DNA of 64,000 nt from Bremerella sp. JC817 (lineage in GTDB: Bacteria; Planctomycetota; Planctomycetia; Pirellulales; Pirellulaceae), in NCBI RefSeq assembly GCF_040718835.1, contig NZ_JBFEFG010000268.1:372001-436000 (forward strand), given 5' to 3'. The notes beneath the pieces were generated by a model. The model saw only the letters and a program-made list of their open reading frames with translations, did no database searches and was not told the origin of the DNA. Position numbers and translations under genes: made by a program. The first letter of the stretch is position 1; each line of letters opens with the position of its first letter. Positions 20,431 to 29,088 of this stretch are shown here, piece after piece.

Positions 20431-20910
20431 ATGTCTTTTCGCTTTCCCATTGCTTTCTCCCTGTTGCTACTGCTTCTGACGATCGGATGTCAAGGAAGCA
20501 GCCAACCGACCGCCTACCCAACGACCGGTCTGATCACCTTCGAGGGTGAACCGATGAAAGGGGGCGGGGCGATTTCATTCATCCCCATCGGGCCTCAAAC
20601 GGGCAAGCCAGCAGGCGGGCTGGTCAATGAAGATGGAACGTTCACGATGACGACTTACCGCCAAGGGGACGGTTCGGTTGCCGGCAAGTTTCGTGTCATC
20701 ATCATGCAGACGACAACCTCCGAACCAACGATGGTCGCCAGCGACGACGGCGGTGAACCGGTGATGTCTTCCGGTCCGATCGAAACGGTGAGCAAGTCGC
20801 AGCGGATTCCGTTGATTTATGCCGACTCTGCCAAATCGCCGATCACGGTCGAGGTCACACCACAAGGGAACAACCAGCTGACAATCGACCTGACGCGCAA
20901 GCCCAATTAG
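20431..20910 (+). CDS. Small lipoprotein with carboxypeptidase-regulatory-like fold
   Basis: 159 residues. Signal peptide with lipobox LTIG-C (Cys20) directs lipidation. The rest (TTGLITFEGEPMKGGGAISF ... NEDGTFTMTTYRQGDGSVAGKFRVII) follows the planctomycete pattern of a transthyretin/CarboxypepD_reg-like beta-sandwich, as in the second lipoprotein at 60078. Encoded right after a DUF1559 protein, so probably located at the same membrane as that pseudopilin. No catalytic residues are visible; a structural or assembly role is an inference. Confidence 0.85.
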   Translation: MSFRFPIAFSLLLLLLTIGCQGSSQPTAYPTTGLITFEGEPMKGGGAISFIPIGPQTGKPAGGLVNEDGTFTMTTYRQGDGSVAGKFRVIIMQTTTSEPTMVASDDGGEPVMSSGPIETVSKSQRIPLIYADSAKSPITVEVTPQGNNQLTIDLTRKPN

Positions 20911-20923
20911 GATTCTGCCCCTG

Positions 20924-21976
20924 GTGAATCACCCGGCAAAAATCTGGAACCGACCTGCGACTGGAACTGAAACCGCCGCAGAATCAGCATCTTCGTTGGC
21001 TCGAACCGGCTGGCTGTTCGGACCGTGGATCGATCTGCTTTTGGTCTCGAACTGCTTTTGGCCCTTGCTTGTATTTTTGCAGCACGACATCGATTTTACG
21101 GGCCGTGCTGCGGTTCAGTTCTGGCAGATCTACTTCATCACCACGCCCCATCGCTGGAGTACGCTGGCAGTGGTGTTGATGGATCGCCAGTTGCTGCGTA
21201 ACCGACGCCGGTTTTTGATCGGATTCACTCTACTGGTGATTGGAATCGTCGTAGGAGTTCGCCTTGGAACTGGCGGCCTGACTTGCCTGTTGGCGATTGA
21301 CTACCTTTGGAATGCGTGGCACTTCGCAGCACAGCATCATGGCATCTATCGGATTTACGGCCGTCTCGCTTCGCGCCGCACGACGCTGCCGATCGTCGTG
21401 GAAAAGTGGTTGCTTCGCGCTTTCCTGTTGTACGTGATCCTCCGCGTCGCCCAGGTCTCGATTCGGCCCTCGCTCGCTTTGGATCTGCTGAACTGGATGG
21501 ATTGGTTCATGCCACTTCTGCCAGCAATCGTTCTGGGCAACGCGCTACTATCGTTTCGCCGTGCAGGCCTGGGTGGATTGATTTACCTGGTCAGCGTCGT
21601 CGGTCTTTTCCTGGCACTGCTTACCAGTGTGCACGTTGGTAATCCGGCGCTGGTGCTTTGCCTGACGACCGCGTCGGCATGGTTTCATGCGAGCGAATAT
21701 TTGACCGTCATCGGCTGGCGACTGAAGCGGCAGGCTCAAACAAGCGGCCCTGATACCAATTCCGACATTGTTCGCTGGCTGCTATCGCGGTGGGCGGTCT
21801 CGCTGCTGGTCTTCATGCTGATACTCGGTTCGGTGGGGTGGATGGCGGAGCACAACTTCCTGGAACTGTGGCTGCTGATCAACGTGATCGCTGCCTTTCT
21901 TCACTATGGCTTCGATGGTGTCATGTGGAAACGAAGCAGTCCCTCAATCAGCACGACGCCCGTTGGGTTGGAGTAA
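20924..21976 (+). CDS. Polytopic membrane protein with conserved histidine motifs
   Basis: 350 residues from GTG 20924, with AGGA overlapping the upstream stop (20908-20911), so likely coupled. About eight to nine transmembrane helices. Histidines sit at helix ends: TTPHRWST, NAWHFAAQHHGIYRIYGR, SAWFHASEYLT and FLHYGFDGVMWK. A spread of HxxxH/HH/HY motifs at the membrane face is reminiscent of di-iron or haem-type membrane oxidases and of Brp/Blh-like proteins, but I cannot assign a family. Function unknown; the downstream TPR membrane protein begins 6 bp later and is probably its partner. Confidence 0.8.
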   Translation: MNHPAKIWNRPATGTETAAESASSLARTGWLFGPWIDLLLVSNCFWPLLVFLQHDIDFTGRAAVQFWQIYFITTPHRWSTLAVVLMDRQLLRNRRRFLIGFTLLVIGIVVGVRLGTGGLTCLLAIDYLWNAWHFAAQHHGIYRIYGRLASRRTTLPIVVEKWLLRAFLLYVILRVAQVSIRPSLALDLLNWMDWFMPLLPAIVLGNALLSFRRAGLGGLIYLVSVVGLFLALLTSVHVGNPALVLCLTTASAWFHASEYLTVIGWRLKRQAQTSGPDTNSDIVRWLLSRWAVSLLVFMLILGSVGWMAEHNFLELWLLINVIAAFLHYGFDGVMWKRSSPSISTTPVGLE

Positions 21977-21982
21977 CTCAAG

Positions 21983-23203
21983 ATGGCCGATCAGATGTCA
22001 CACCGCCTATTGAAAGTGCTCCCTCAGGCAATCGGCATCCTGGTCATTCTGACCTGGCTTGGATCGCTTACCCGAATACCGGCCCCCCAAGCCATTCTGC
22101 TGCCATTTGCCTGGACCGACGTCGCCGTGGTGATGGTTGTCGCCGGCTTGCCACTTTCCTGGACGATCCGAAATCAATTTCATCGCCGGTTCGATAATCC
22201 CACGCATGCCATCTGGGGAGAACTACTCCTGGGTATCGTTTTGCTGACCGGATTTCATCTTTTGTTCTGGAATCAGGTCGACCAGTACGCCCCGGTAACG
22301 CTGCTTTCGCAAAGCATGGGACTCTCGCGAATGCTGGGTGCTTTGTCCGCAGCGCTCGGGCTAACCCTTTTAGGAGCAACCTGGTTTTCCGCTCCCGTGT
22401 CTCCATCGAATACCACAAGGTGGCTTGTTTCGTCCCTATTGTTTCTGGTGGTTCCTTGGACCTATCAACAGGCTCGGTGCAACGCGGAACTCGATTCCGC
22501 CATGGATAAACTTTCGCAGACTCGCCTCGTCGAAGCCAACGATCGACTGCGTCGCTGTCTGGTACTGGAACCAAACCTTCAGCACAACGGCATATCCGTA
22601 CGAAAGATGGTTGAGCAGCTAACCCTTCAAATCGCCGAAATCCAACAACAAGCCGCGACGCCCCTGGCAGCCGATGCCCCCATCGAACGCGTCGTACCTT
22701 TTGCGATTCAACTGGCAATCTTGGGGCGAGGGGAAGAGGCAACACGCCTGCTCAACATGCACGAGAATGCTCCCGGCTTTGCGGCCCATGGTGGCCATCA
22801 GGTCCTGGGGACACTTTACCAGGACCGTCGCGAGTGGCGATTATCGCTCGATCACTTCCGACTGGCCGAAAAGTATTGGGCAGACCAAGCGTCATCGCCA
22901 TCGACATCCGCGGCCCTGGCTTCCTCGATTCAAGGAACCGCCTTTGCTCTTCGCAAACTTGGCCGGGTCTACGAGGCCGAAAAGGCGTATCAGCGGTTGC
23001 TCGACTTGAATCCATCCGCCGAGACCCATTTTCTGCTGGCTCAGTTTTACGAAGACATTCAGCACAGCACCCTGGCGGCACACCATGCCCGTCGCTCCAT
23101 TGAGCTTCACCCTCAGCAGTTCAAATCTTCCGGCGAGGCATTGATTCACAAGATGCAGACGAGTCACTTTCGCTGCTTCCAACTCTTCCCGAGCGGATCT
23201 TAA
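21983..23203 (+). CDS. Membrane protein with C-terminal TPR repeats
   Basis: 406 residues. Four or five N-terminal membrane helices (residues ~10-150) are followed by a soluble TPR region (~165-390: EANDRLRRCLVLEPNL, YEAEKAYQRLLDLNPSAETHFLLAQFYE, HARRSIELHPQQF). Six bp behind the His-rich membrane protein. Its stop TAA (23201-23203) overlaps the complementary stop of phnE (23200-23202), so the two operons converge with no spacer and any transcription termination must occur inside the opposing gene. Confidence 0.85.
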   Translation: MADQMSHRLLKVLPQAIGILVILTWLGSLTRIPAPQAILLPFAWTDVAVVMVVAGLPLSWTIRNQFHRRFDNPTHAIWGELLLGIVLLTGFHLLFWNQVDQYAPVTLLSQSMGLSRMLGALSAALGLTLLGATWFSAPVSPSNTTRWLVSSLLFLVVPWTYQQARCNAELDSAMDKLSQTRLVEANDRLRRCLVLEPNLQHNGISVRKMVEQLTLQIAEIQQQAATPLAADAPIERVVPFAIQLAILGRGEEATRLLNMHENAPGFAAHGGHQVLGTLYQDRREWRLSLDHFRLAEKYWADQASSPSTSAALASSIQGTAFALRKLGRVYEAEKAYQRLLDLNPSAETHFLLAQFYEDIQHSTLAAHHARRSIELHPQQFKSSGEALIHKMQTSHFRCFQLFPSGS

Positions 23204-24273
23204 TCCTGAATCAGCTTCTTTCGCATCGACTGCGTTAACAGTTCCAATACGACCACCGTGAAGAAAATCGCCAGCAGAACGGTCGTTGCGTGCCCATATT
23301 GAAAGTTGCTCCACTTTCCCATCAGTTCGACACCGATACCGCCAGCTCCCACGATACCCAGTACTGTCGCCGTGCGAACGTTCCGTTCCAGGATGTACTG
23401 GATATAGGCCAGGTATTGGGGAAATACCTGTGGCAGCAGAGCGTGTAGAAACACGCCGATCCTTCCCACGCCACTGCTGGCGAGTGCTTGGGCCGGGGCA
23501 GGATCGGTGTTGTCCATATCGTCCGCGAAGAACTTTCCCAGGAAGCCGGCCGAATGAAGCCCTAAGGCCAATACCCCAGCCGCCGGTCCAAACCCAAACA
23601 GCAGCACGAAGAACATCGCACTCACCAATTCAGGAATTGCGCGACTCAAACTGCATAACGTTCGTGCCGCGTAAACGATTGGTGCCGCAATGCTGATCCG
23701 GCGCGACCCTAGCAGACTCAACGGCACCCCAAGCAAAAGAGCGAGAATCGTTCCCCATAGGGCAATCTCCAGCGTTTCCAGCATCAACCAGCCAACGCGA
23801 ACGAGGTAACCGACGTGTTCTACCAGGACTTGCTCTTCGATTGTCTCTTCTCGTTCAATCACCTGACCGTCGACGAATTCGACCGACATCTTTGTCGTCT
23901 GCTTCGATTCGAGGTGACTAAACCACGGCAGTTGGTCAGGGTTGAAGTTCTCGATTCGGCTAACCTCTTGCTGCCGCGAGATCACCGGAGGCCAACCCTG
24001 CTGAGCAAATCGCTGCGCCGCTTCGAGAACCTGGCTTGATTCTCCGTGACCTAACATCGCCCAGAAGGCGTTGGTTGACTCCTGACGTACGTGCTCTAAT
24101 CCTACGCGACGAAAAGACATCGCTGCGACCGCTACGAGCGCCACCACGCAAAGTAATTTGGGAATCACGATTGGCTGGCGAATCGGCCACCCGCTTTGAC
24201 GCAAATCGGCGACATCTGCCGAATGATCGCGATCTTGCTTCGCTGCATCCATGGCATGTTCCTGATCGCTCAT
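23200..24273 (-). CDS. phnE: Phosphonate-type ABC transporter permease (PhnE family)
   Basis: 357 residues. One N-terminal membrane helix (~36-55) is followed by an unusual ~95-residue extracytoplasmic segment (~60-155, including QEVSRIENFNPDQLPWFSH) before the BPD_transp_1 domain with five to six helices. The EAA-like loop is ASSGVGRIGVFLHALLPQVF, and GIVGAGGIGVELM is typical of PhnE. Encoded last in the operon, overlapping phnC by 4 bp (ATGA, 24270-24273). Imports a phosphorus compound together with PhnC and PhnD; family members carry phosphonates, phosphite, phosphate or small phosphoesters. Confidence 0.9.
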   Translation of the reverse strand: MSDQEHAMDAAKQDRDHSADVADLRQSGWPIRQPIVIPKLLCVVALVAVAAMSFRRVGLEHVRQESTNAFWAMLGHGESSQVLEAAQRFAQQGWPPVISRQQEVSRIENFNPDQLPWFSHLESKQTTKMSVEFVDGQVIEREETIEEQVLVEHVGYLVRVGWLMLETLEIALWGTILALLLGVPLSLLGSRRISIAAPIVYAARTLCSLSRAIPELVSAMFFVLLFGFGPAAGVLALGLHSAGFLGKFFADDMDNTDPAPAQALASSGVGRIGVFLHALLPQVFPQYLAYIQYILERNVRTATVLGIVGAGGIGVELMGKWSNFQYGHATTVLLAIFFTVVVLELLTQSMRKKLIQD

Positions 24274-25076
24274 CGGTTGGTCGAAGCATTCTGCAAAGCA
24301 TTTTCAGCCTGGCCAGTCGTTACCGGACTTGCCTCGCGGCGGAAATAGTCGGACGACAGTTCCGAACTCTGTCGCCATTGGTTCGGCGTGCCATCGAACT
24401 TAACCTTTCCTTTGGCCATATGAACGATGCGATCCGCGTACTTTTCCGCCATGTCCGGCTGATGGAGATTGCATAGCACGGCAATATTCCACCGATGAGC
24501 GGCTTCTCGCAATAGCTCCAGAATTTCGCGACCGGTGGCTGGGTCTAAGCTGGCTACCGGTTCGTCCGCCAGGATCAAGGAAGGCTGACGGATGAGGGCG
24601 CGTGCAATCGCAACGCGTTGCTGCTGTCCGCCCGACAGTTGCCCAGCGGCACGATTCGTATGGATTGGTTCCAACCCGACTCGTTCCAGCCACTGACAGG
24701 CCAGCTCGCGTTCGGCAATACTCCAATGCCGGAAGATGGAACGGTACCATGGAATCCAGGGAAGGCGGCCAAGCAGAACGTTATCGAGCGTGCTAAGTCG
24801 CGGAACCAAAGCGAAGTGCTGATGGACAACCCCCATGCGATGCTGTAACCGTCGTCGCGACCTGGTCAGCATTGCCTCGCCGTCGATCTCGACCTGGCCT
24901 TGGTCTGCCGACAACTGGCCGCTAATCAACTTCAGCAACGTCGACTTGCCCGCTCCGGAATGGCCGAGCATCACCACGAATTCTCCCCGTTCGATCCGGA
25001 GCGAAACATCGTCCACCGCGCGAACGGACTGTTGCTTTCTACCGAATGATTTGCTGACAGAGATCAAAGAAAGCAT
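24270..25076 (-). CDS. phnC: Phosphonate-type ABC transporter ATPase (PhnC family)
   Basis: 268 residues, cytoplasmic. Walker A GHSGAGKST (~38-46), Q-loop VVHQHFALVPRLST, signature LSGGQQQRVAIARAL, Walker B LILADEP, then SLDP and H-loop LCNLHQPDMAEKYADRI. The switch histidine context LHQPD is characteristic of PhnC. Starts 43 bp after the phnD stop and ends overlapping phnE. Powers uptake of the ligand delivered by the periplasmic PhnD. Confidence 0.93.
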   Translation of the reverse strand: MLSLISVSKSFGRKQQSVRAVDDVSLRIERGEFVVMLGHSGAGKSTLLKLISGQLSADQGQVEIDGEAMLTRSRRRLQHRMGVVHQHFALVPRLSTLDNVLLGRLPWIPWYRSIFRHWSIAERELACQWLERVGLEPIHTNRAAGQLSGGQQQRVAIARALIRQPSLILADEPVASLDPATGREILELLREAAHRWNIAVLCNLHQPDMAEKYADRIVHMAKGKVKFDGTPNQWRQSSELSSDYFRREASPVTTGQAENALQNASTNR

Positions 25077-25119
25077 CGAGCGTCTGATACGTGAAGGCGG
25101 CGATTGAAATTAGAACCTA

Positions 25120-26097
25120 CTAGCGATCGGCGGCCCGTTCGATAATGGTAGCGATCATTCTTGGATTGACCGGATCAAGATCGTTGATTGCGTCCTCAAA
25201 TTGCTTTTGAGGAAAATCAACATCGAAGCGATCGTACTGATCGCCACCGTAACCCCGAATCATCTCAGGCCGAACATCGGGCGACTCATGGATCGTGCGG
25301 AAGGCTTCACGAAGGCGCTGTTTGACCGTTGGCTCCAACTCGGGATGCATCACCAGAGGTGGGTTTGGAATCGCAGGACTGACCGCCACGACCGAGAGCT
25401 CACCCGGAGCGATCGCGTGGCTATTGAGGGCTTTCTCGTAGGCATGCAGCGAACAACCAGCCGCGTCGACATGTCCCTCACGAAGCGCCGCGAGGGCATT
25501 GCTATGGCTTCCGGTCAACGAAATCTGGCTGACCCCCAGCACCGGATCGACACCAGCGCGAACGATCATCGCCAACGGGTAACGGAAGCTGGACGTGGAA
25601 TTTACATCCCCCAGGGCAATTCGCTTTTGTTTCAGGTCTTCGAGTTTCTGGATCCCGCTGCCTGCACGCGTGAGGATGGCAGCCCGGTAAGAACTCGACT
25701 TCTCTTTCACAGCGACCGCCAGCAATTCGGCGGCGCCACGTTTTTGTGCTTGCAGGAATGTCACCGGACCGAGGAAAGCAATATCGACTCGCTTGGCGAC
25801 CAGGCCTTCCACGACCGATCCGTACGATGTGCCGACGCGAAGCTCGAAGTGAAGGTCTTCGTTTCGTGTGATGGCGTTGAACACAGGACGAAAATCGTCC
25901 AGAGTCGTATCCGCCCCCGTATCAGCAGGAATGAGCATCACGCGAAGTGGTCGCTGAGCCGTACCATCTCGCAAAGAGTCTTCCGCCGCGGCGGCTACTC
26001 CGACCAGGGAGACGCCGCCCAGCAGCAGCTGCAGAAAAATGCGAAACGAGATGGCTAACGAAGAAGTCATGAACGTTTCCCATTTCAGCAGGCTCAT
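25120..26097 (-). CDS. phnD: Phosphate/phosphonate-binding periplasmic protein (PhnD family)
   Basis: 325 residues. The start at 26097 has GAAGG 7 nt upstream; ATG 26070 nine codons in would also leave a full signal peptide (cleavage near VAAAAEDS). The body matches PF12974: RPLRVMLIPADTG, VGTSYGSVVEGLVAKRVDIAFLGP, a ligand-loop region GDVNSTSSFRYPLAMI and LTGSHSNALAALREGHVDAAG. STSS plus TGSH are the phosphonate-oxyanion contacts expected for this family. Ten bp behind the metallophosphoesterase. Ligand identity (phosphonate, phosphite, phosphodiester product) is not decided by sequence. Confidence 0.9.
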   Translation of the reverse strand: MSLLKWETFMTSSLAISFRIFLQLLLGGVSLVGVAAAAEDSLRDGTAQRPLRVMLIPADTGADTTLDDFRPVFNAITRNEDLHFELRVGTSYGSVVEGLVAKRVDIAFLGPVTFLQAQKRGAAELLAVAVKEKSSSYRAAILTRAGSGIQKLEDLKQKRIALGDVNSTSSFRYPLAMIVRAGVDPVLGVSQISLTGSHSNALAALREGHVDAAGCSLHAYEKALNSHAIAPGELSVVAVSPAIPNPPLVMHPELEPTVKQRLREAFRTIHESPDVRPEMIRGYGGDQYDRFDVDFPQKQFEDAINDLDPVNPRMIATIIERAADR

Positions 26098-26107
26098 TGC
26101 GTTGCCT

Positions 26108-27922
26108 TCAAGGTCTGGCTGGAAAAGCCTTCAACAATTCGCTTTTTGGCGGCTTGATTCCGTCGCCCGCAGGCTCGTCGCGCTGTGATGGCTGATTGGC
26201 CGGGGCTTCATCCAAACGAATCGTGAAGGTCTGGTCTTGATCCAAAAGATACCGATCGTAAAGCGGACTGTAGGTCAACACGTTCACCGTGTTGCCATCT
26301 GGCGTGAACTCGAGCAGCCGGAAGTAGCCTTCGCCCCCAAGTTCTCGCATCTGATAGTTCGCGAGCATCTGATGTACGTAGTTCCCGGCGTCGTTCTTGT
26401 CGGCCCGGTATCCGGTACCATCATTCAAAACGTGACCGTTGAACGTGAACACAAAGTTGTGCTTGCGAACCAACTTGTCCCACAACTGCTGGCCATCGTT
26501 CTTACTACCAGGCGTGCGGTAGTTGTGCGGATTCCAGTGGTTGGGGGAAGTCTTGTCGGTGTGGTCGTAACGACGCGAGTTCGAGAACATGTAGGCATGC
26601 GTCACCAGAATGCCTTTTCGATCCGCGTGCTTCGCCATCACCTGGTTCGCCCACGCAACCACTTCATCCCTAGGCGCCCATTCTAGTGCGACGACAATCC
26701 ACTTTTGACCACCTGCTTCAAACAAATGGTAGGTGTTATCGAGCTTGCCTTGCTCGTACGCTCCCCCAAACCCTTCTCTGGCTGAGGTTTCGTCAAATGA
26801 GAAATATTGGTTAAGAAACGTATCGCGGGTCGAAGCATCCCCCGATGGACCGTAATCATGGTTGCCACCGACGATCACATATGGCAGGTGACCTTCAAGC
26901 AGCTTCATCGACTCCGCGGCTCGTTGCCATTCGGTCTCGGTGTTGTTGTCGGTAATGTCCCCCAGGTGCAATGCGTACTTGATATTTCGTTCTTCCGCAT
27001 GGGCACGCAACCAGGCAGTTTGAGCAGAGTAGAGACCAGGATAGCGAACTGAATAGACCTGGGTATCGGGCAGCAAAGCCAGCGTCCATGATCCCTGCTC
27101 GAAGCTTCGTTGAACCCGTGGGGAAGGGGTGACGGCGATCGCTTTCGCTTTGCGTGCGTCGATATCTTTAGCATGCTGCAGCAGATTCTTCGCGAACGCT
27201 TGAGCCAGCTTGTGCCGCTGCGGAGTCGCAACGTTCTTGCCATCCGCGTCCACAAACTTGTCCAAGTGCATGGCAGCCAGGACGATGCGACCTTGGCCAT
27301 AGGCACCTTCCATCAGAATCGGATAGGTTGCGTTGCCATCCGAGCTGAGAATCACCTGAAAACCACCCTGGCGATCGAACGTTTCCCAGCCAAGTCGCTC
27401 CCCAGACCAAGCAACCTTGTTCTTTTCGATCGGAAAACCTTTCACGAGGGTGTTATCGCTCGAGAGAATATGGAGTTCCGAAAAGTCACGATCGCAACGA
27501 CGTGCTTCCAGCGTCGTGGGTAGAAAGGGAGGACGGTTTTCGGTTTGATCGGCCTGCGTCATCTGAACCAACAGATTGCCGTCGTCAACGAACTTGTAGA
27601 GGTCCTCGGAGTATTGCTCCATGTACTTGGCATAGGCTGGGTCGTCGCTGGCAAAGCTGCCAATGAAGATCATTCCCGAAAGCCCCCAAGGTGATTGATC
27701 GTTCGCCAATGGCTGAACATCAAAACCCGCTTCCGCCAGCAGCTGGGTGGCACCGGTCTGCTTGGTCCACGCATCCTGATAATCCCAAACGTAGGCGGTC
27801 ACCGCAGATGGTTTCGCCGGAGCGGCAGGCAGATCGGTCGTGGAAACGTGGGTCATTATCGCCGTTAAACTCGCTAGAACAAACAATCGGAATCGGATCG
27901 CCCAGGCAGGGTTACCAAACAT
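26108..27922 (-). CDS. Exported calcineurin-like metallophosphoesterase with N-terminal GATase/ThuA-like domain
   Basis: 604 residues from ATG 27922 (GGAG 7 nt upstream; a start 10 codons earlier lacks this site). Signal peptide (FRLFVLASLTAIMTHVSTTD), then a ~190-residue alpha/beta domain like ThuA/class I glutamine amidotransferase folds (TAYVWDYQDAWTKQTG ... YGQGRIVLAAMHLDKFVD), then a metallophosphatase domain: ALLPDTQVYS, LHLGDITDNNTETEW, YVIVGGNHDYG, ILVTHAYMFSNS and FTFNGHVLNDG. First gene of the operon with phnD-phnC-phnE, so it probably releases a phosphorus compound outside the cytoplasm that the ABC system imports. Controlled, I infer, by the divergent RpiR regulator through the dyads at 27975-28124. 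Confidence 0.9.
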   Translation of the reverse strand: MFGNPAWAIRFRLFVLASLTAIMTHVSTTDLPAAPAKPSAVTAYVWDYQDAWTKQTGATQLLAEAGFDVQPLANDQSPWGLSGMIFIGSFASDDPAYAKYMEQYSEDLYKFVDDGNLLVQMTQADQTENRPPFLPTTLEARRCDRDFSELHILSSDNTLVKGFPIEKNKVAWSGERLGWETFDRQGGFQVILSSDGNATYPILMEGAYGQGRIVLAAMHLDKFVDADGKNVATPQRHKLAQAFAKNLLQHAKDIDARKAKAIAVTPSPRVQRSFEQGSWTLALLPDTQVYSVRYPGLYSAQTAWLRAHAEERNIKYALHLGDITDNNTETEWQRAAESMKLLEGHLPYVIVGGNHDYGPSGDASTRDTFLNQYFSFDETSAREGFGGAYEQGKLDNTYHLFEAGGQKWIVVALEWAPRDEVVAWANQVMAKHADRKGILVTHAYMFSNSRRYDHTDKTSPNHWNPHNYRTPGSKNDGQQLWDKLVRKHNFVFTFNGHVLNDGTGYRADKNDAGNYVHQMLANYQMRELGGEGYFRLLEFTPDGNTVNVLTYSPLYDRYLLDQDQTFTIRLDEAPANQPSQRDEPAGDGIKPPKSELLKAFPARP

Positions 27923-27974
27923 GGAGTATCTCCAAGCAGGGAAAGGGAACAAATCGACCGCCTAAACCGCCACT

Positions 27975-28124
27975 GGATAACCTATCCATTCGATACGAAT
28001 CGAATATCCTGGATCGTGACGATTGATAATTCAAAAAGCCAAGATACACCCATACGTCACTGGATGCGATATCCGCACTAGACTCTTAACGGATATTTCA
28101 TCCAGATCACTGGACATGGGATCC
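27975..28124. promoter_or_regulatory. Array of five GGAT-N5-ATCC dyads in the phn/RpiR divergent region
   Basis: Thirteen-base dyads at 27975-27987 (GGATAACCTATCC), 28062-28074 (GGATGCGATATCC) and 28091-28103 (GGATATTTCATCC) are perfect; 27997-28009 (GAATCGAATATCC) and 28112-28124 (GGACATGGGATCC) have one mismatch. Start-to-start spacings are 22, 65, 29 and 21 bp. CACTGGA precedes or overlaps three of them. A single perfect match is expected about once in 65 kb by chance. The last copy sits just before TATAGA (28129-28134), a possible -10 of the regulator gene. Best read as operators for the RpiR-family protein, binding cooperatively. Confidence 0.7.
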
Positions 28125-28150
28125 CATTTATAGACGATTATCAAAGCAGC

Positions 28151-28162
28151 CCGTTCGAACGG
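28151..28162. promoter_or_regulatory. 12-bp perfect palindrome in the RpiR gene leader
   Basis: CCGTTCGAACGG is fully self-complementary and lies 70 bp before the RpiR start codon, downstream of the dyad array. It differs from the GGAT-N5-ATCC pattern, so a second regulator or an mRNA-level structure is possible. Confidence 0.35.
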
Positions 28163-28231
28163 ACTTCTAGTTTGCTCCGCCGTGCTTCGCCTAGATGCCA
28201 GAATTCAACTGATCGGATTCGATCTTTCTCG

Positions 28232-29074
28232 ATGAACACCTCTCCTAACAGCAATCCCGATCCGTCGTGGCGTAAGAAGTTTCGGCGAATGCATGGTGAA
28301 ATGACTGCCGCCGAGCAGCGTGCCGGCGAGTACTTTGAAAGCCACGCCGAAGCGGCCTATCACTCAATCAGTGAAGTGGTGGCCCATAGCGGCATCGGCT
28401 ATGGCACCATCATCCGGTTCTGCCAGAAGCTTGGCTGCAAAGGCTTTCAAGAGTTCAAGCTGATGCTCGCGACCGAAGGGGTCGCCAACGTTCGAGCGGA
28501 CCAGGGGAGCGAAGATCGACCTTCCAGCGCGGTAGAACGCCGTTTGACGAACGAACTTGCCGATACCCTCCGTCTGTTGGAAGACGACCATCTGCAACAA
28601 GCTGCCGAGAACCTTCTGGCAGGCAAAGTGGTACTGGTGGTCGGTGTTGCCAGTAGTGCTCCACTGGTGTTGAGCCTGGTTTGGAAGCTGAGCCGAATTG
28701 GAATCGACGCGCGTCCTTCGACCGAAGGCTACGTGATGGCGGTGAATGCCACACTGCTGAAGAAGCACGACGTGCTGTTCGCCATCAGCTCTTCAGGAGC
28801 CACGAAGGACATTCTCCATGCGGCCGAAGTTGCCGCGGCCCAAGGCGCGACCGTGATCGCGCTGACGAACTTCTCGAGTTCGCCATTAAGCCAGATCGCG
28901 GATGTTTCGCTTTTTACGACAGCGAATCGCGATCCGTTGAAGGCCGAAGTTCCGTCGATTATCGCAGGCGAAGCAGTCGCCGAGATGCTGCTCGAACGGT
29001 TGCTGTTGCTCGCGCCAGAGCGGCGCGAGCACTTGTTGCAATCGTCGAAGGCCGTTTCCGACCGCAAGCTGTAA
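28232..29074 (+). CDS. RpiR/MurR-family transcriptional regulator (HTH + SIS domain)
   Basis: 280 residues from ATG 28232, matching family length; the frame opens earlier at a TTG (28172) but that leader has no similarity. The N-terminal HTH_6 domain spans ~10-85 (HSISEVVAHSGIGYGTIIRFCQKLG), followed by a SIS sugar-phosphate-binding domain ~120-250 (KVVLVVGVASSAPLVLSLVWKL, LFAISSSGATKDILHAA, GATVIALTNFSSSPL). The family senses phosphosugars such as MurNAc-6-P, GlcNAc-6-P or ribose-5-P. It is divergent from the metallophosphoesterase-phnDCE operon and faces the dyad array, so it very likely regulates both. A sugar-phosphate signal would fit a sugar-phosphodiester substrate for the operon. Confidence 0.9.
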   Translation: MNTSPNSNPDPSWRKKFRRMHGEMTAAEQRAGEYFESHAEAAYHSISEVVAHSGIGYGTIIRFCQKLGCKGFQEFKLMLATEGVANVRADQGSEDRPSSAVERRLTNELADTLRLLEDDHLQQAAENLLAGKVVLVVGVASSAPLVLSLVWKLSRIGIDARPSTEGYVMAVNATLLKKHDVLFAISSSGATKDILHAAEVAAAQGATVIALTNFSSSPLSQIADVSLFTTANRDPLKAEVPSIIAGEAVAEMLLERLLLLAPERREHLLQSSKAVSDRKL

Positions 29075-29088
29075 TCACTTTTCGGCCG

